Assembly: GCF_016342275.1 (NCBI RefSeq)
Contig: NZ_JAEIOT010000015.1
Coordinates: forward strand, 178,850-242,849
DNA from: Corynebacterium marambiense
GTDB taxonomy: Bacteria; Actinomycetota; Actinomycetes; Mycobacteriales; Mycobacteriaceae
Reading direction: 5' to 3'
DNA length: 64,000 nt
Each line of letters starts with the position of its first letter. Positions within the stretch are counted from its first letter, which is position 1. The notes under the pieces are model-generated. The model saw only the letters and a program-made list of their open reading frames with translations. It made no database searches and was not told the DNA's origin. Shown one piece after another: positions 62,169-64,000 of this stretch. The translations under genes and the position numbers were made by a program.

Positions 62169-63569
62169 GTGATCGGCCGAGAAACCCTCGATGCCCTCGG
62201 AGAGAGCTTCGGGGTCACCCGCGAACGCGTCCGACAGATTCAGGGCCGAGTCACCGCACTCATCGAACAACCACCCACCGACATGCTCACCGCCATCACC
62301 GCGCTCGCCCACCGATTCCTCCCCGCCACCCCACTCACCGAGGCGGAAAACGAGATACCCGCCCTCACACAGCCCTGCCCCATAACGGGAGGCCCCGCGG
62401 TGGAAACAATCGCCGCCTTCGCCACCACCTGGGAACTATCGTCGGGATGGATCGTGCGGGCAGGCCTTGCGGAGGCGATCCGGCAGGCGATGGTCGACAC
62501 CACCGACGACCACGGGGTGAGCACCATCGCCGCAATCAGCCGGGAGGCGGGCATCGACGAGGAAACACTCACGGCATTCACCGCAGACACCGGCCTGTCC
62601 ATCGGAGTACCCGTCCGCGGGAAACTCTGCACCCGCTCTAGCAACTACGGCGACCGCGCCGCCGCACTCCTCTCCATCGCCGGGGAGCCACTCACCGCCG
62701 ACACCATCTTCGAAACCTTCGGCACGGGGAACATCCGCTCCATGTCCAACGCACTCTCCGCCGACCCCAGGATCGTGCGGGTCGGCCGGGACACCTGGGC
62801 ACTGGAAGAATGGGGCATGGAGGAATTCCAGAGCCTCGCCCACTGGATAGCCACGCGCGTCGACGCAGACGGCAGCGCACCGCTGACAGAACTCATCGAG
62901 GGTGCCCGAGCCCTGGGACTGGCGGAAAGCTCGGTACGGACGTATTGCGCCAGCGGCGAGTTCATCGTCGAGGACGGCACCGTCCGGCGCAACGACAACA
63001 CGGTGGAAAACAACGCCGACCCCAACGACGTCAAAGGCCTCTACCATCGGGGAACAGACAGGGAGCTGCTGGTCACCCTCACCGCTGATCATGTCCGCGG
63101 TTCAGGCAGCGGTGTCCCCCGTGGCGTCGCGGCAATGAAAGAGGTTCCCTTCCTCGGCAAAGTCGCGATGCCTACACGCCTGGGACGCGACCAGATCATC
63201 GCATGGAACCGAACGGGTGCGACGATAACCAGCATCCGGGATTTCCTCCTCGATCTCGACCTCACGGAAGGGCAGCGGGTATGGCTGGTGTTCGCGGGTG
63301 ACGGCAGCTTCGACATCCGCCGCGCCACCCCACTCAGAGAGGACCTCGACGGATGGGCCGCGCTGCTCAACACCCTCGGCCTCGACGACCGGGTCCCCGG
63401 AGGGCCGGATCAGATCGGTCAGGTGTCTGCTGGAAGTGCGTTGGAGATCATCAACACAGCCCTCGGGCTTTCCCCGGATGCCGCAGTACGTCGCACAGTC
63501 GCGATGTTCAACCACAGGCGGGACGAAGAAGCCGCCGCTGAGGTCATGGGGCTCATTGCGTACGAGTGA
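62169..63569 (+). CDS. Sigma-region-4-like HTH protein; probable C-terminal part of the preceding gene
   Basis: A 466-residue frame from GTG at 62169. The first residues, RETLDALGESFGVTRERVRQ, are a textbook sigma-70 region-4-type HTH. Several winged-helix-like stretches follow (PLTADTIFETFGTGNIRSMS, RIVRVGRDTWALEEWG, LGLAESSVRTYCASGEFIV). The GTG has no SD. The same frame upstream to about 62100 is also protein-like (GAVEEALAADERLPQVFARR) but lacks a start codon, which implies that it was once fused to the exonuclease gene. Function unknown. Confidence 0.65.
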   Translation: MIGRETLDALGESFGVTRERVRQIQGRVTALIEQPPTDMLTAITALAHRFLPATPLTEAENEIPALTQPCPITGGPAVETIAAFATTWELSSGWIVRAGLAEAIRQAMVDTTDDHGVSTIAAISREAGIDEETLTAFTADTGLSIGVPVRGKLCTRSSNYGDRAAALLSIAGEPLTADTIFETFGTGNIRSMSNALSADPRIVRVGRDTWALEEWGMEEFQSLAHWIATRVDADGSAPLTELIEGARALGLAESSVRTYCASGEFIVEDGTVRRNDNTVENNADPNDVKGLYHRGTDRELLVTLTADHVRGSGSGVPRGVAAMKEVPFLGKVAMPTRLGRDQIIAWNRTGATITSIRDFLLDLDLTEGQRVWLVFAGDGSFDIRRATPLREDLDGWAALLNTLGLDDRVPGGPDQIGQVSAGSALEIINTALGLSPDAAVRRTVAMFNHRRDEEAAAEVMGLIAYE

Positions 63570-63946
63570 CAGAACTGGTGCCGGGTTAGGGGAGAGGAAG
63601 TGGTGTCTCCGGTGTACCCCGGAGAATGAGAAAGGGCGTCGCTGTGTGGTGGTGCGCTCGGTAACTAAGGTCGATCAGGAGATTTGTCGGGAATCCGGAC
63701 GCGATTCACCCATGCGGTAACCATCAACATCAGTTAATGTCCAACCACTTGCCGCACCATCATGCGGGATCAGACTCACGTTACCGCGCGGCTCCGGGGG
63801 GCCGCAGCTGCAAGCCGGTTGGCACCACCGTCCTGCATGTGGATCGTCTACCGCATTGCTGGACAATGCATGTCGGTTCAGGTGGCGGGGTTGCCCGGGG
63901 GTGTGGGTGGGGTTGTTGGTTTTGCTGTGCTCAGTAACCTGGTGTC
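63570..63946. other. Intergenic region without a supported gene
   Basis: About 375 bases after the HTH gene. Short overlapping frames exist on both strands, but none is protein-like. No strong hairpin was found. TAACCT at 63935-63940 could be a -10 for the gene starting at 63947. Confidence 0.4.
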
Positions 63947-64000
63947 ATGTCTGATATCACACGGTCCCAGGGTGGTGATCCGGTCGACCCGGATCAAAAC
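63947..64000 (+). CDS. Start of a gene running off the right edge
   Basis: The ATG at 63947 opens a frame of 18 codons to the window edge (MSDITRSQGGDPVDPDQN), polar and likely disordered. There is no SD, but TAACCT lies 6 bases upstream, fitting a leaderless mRNA. No family can be named from so little. Confidence 0.4.
   Translation, partial: MSDITRSQGGDPVDPDQN

Overview
The window is a high-GC actinobacterial chromosome segment, most likely from Corynebacterium or a close relative. This rests on several features: a remnant of an ISL3-family IS of the IS1207/IS31831 type, a deoA-deoC-pmmB / cdd-nupC block, an IrtAB-type siderophore transporter behind a DtxR-like box, and candidate leaderless promoters. 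No rRNA, tRNA or CRISPR array was seen.

Left third (1-17,400): an aromatic-acid island resembling hca/mhp phenylpropionate catabolism. One minus-strand operon carries a Rieske dioxygenase (alpha, ferredoxin, reductase, beta), a cis-dihydrodiol dehydrogenase and the start of an acyl-CoA ligase that leaves the window. An IclR regulator is divergent to it. A second minus-strand operon carries the meta-cleavage lower pathway (mhpC-B-D-F-E), giving pyruvate and acetyl-CoA. Then come an MHS-type transporter and a second Rieske dioxygenase operon (alpha with a long Ala-rich tail, beta, a two-domain VOC protein, an ABM-like protein). A 17-bp GTTCC-N7-GGAAC-type motif recurs upstream of iclR and of all four catabolic or transport units, which suggests one IclR regulon. 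An NYN-domain nuclease gene and a UPF0324 (YeiH-like) membrane protein gene follow.

Middle (19,156-30,667): a homoprotocatechuate (3,4-dihydroxyphenylacetate) module. It holds a MobA-like flavin hydroxylase, an MHS transporter and a plus-strand operon of a FAH-RraA fusion, a GntR/FCD regulator, hpaE, hpaD, hpaH, hpaI and gabD, ending in succinate plus pyruvate. A repeated motif upstream of mobA and of the operon is a candidate GntR operator.

Next (30,749-44,566): a neocarzinostatin-like lipoprotein, a TsuA-TsuB (YeeE-TusA) fusion for thiosulfate uptake, irtA-irtB, a DUF418/YeiB-like membrane protein, a mutarotase, a proline iminopeptidase, ribokinase, a DEDD exonuclease, DoxX, a FAH-family hydrolase and a small membrane protein. 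From 44,567 to 47,117 there is decayed DNA with a degenerate ISL3 element and a frameshifted gene fragment.

Right end (47,118-64,000): a pair of membrane proteins, then deoxynucleoside catabolism (pmmB, deoC, deoA, divergent cdd-nupC, a SorC/DeoR-type regulator nearby, and a DeoR-like palindrome between deoA and cdd). A SnoaL-FMO fusion monooxygenase and a secreted Rib/YPDG-repeat protein with a His-rich segment come next. Then come bioW-bioF for pimeloyl-CoA and KAPA synthesis, and an unusual multi-domain DEDDh exonuclease/TerB-like/BRCT gene. That gene is followed in the -1 frame by a sigma-region-4-like HTH gene, and the two look like one gene split by a one-base change. The first codons of another gene run off the right edge.
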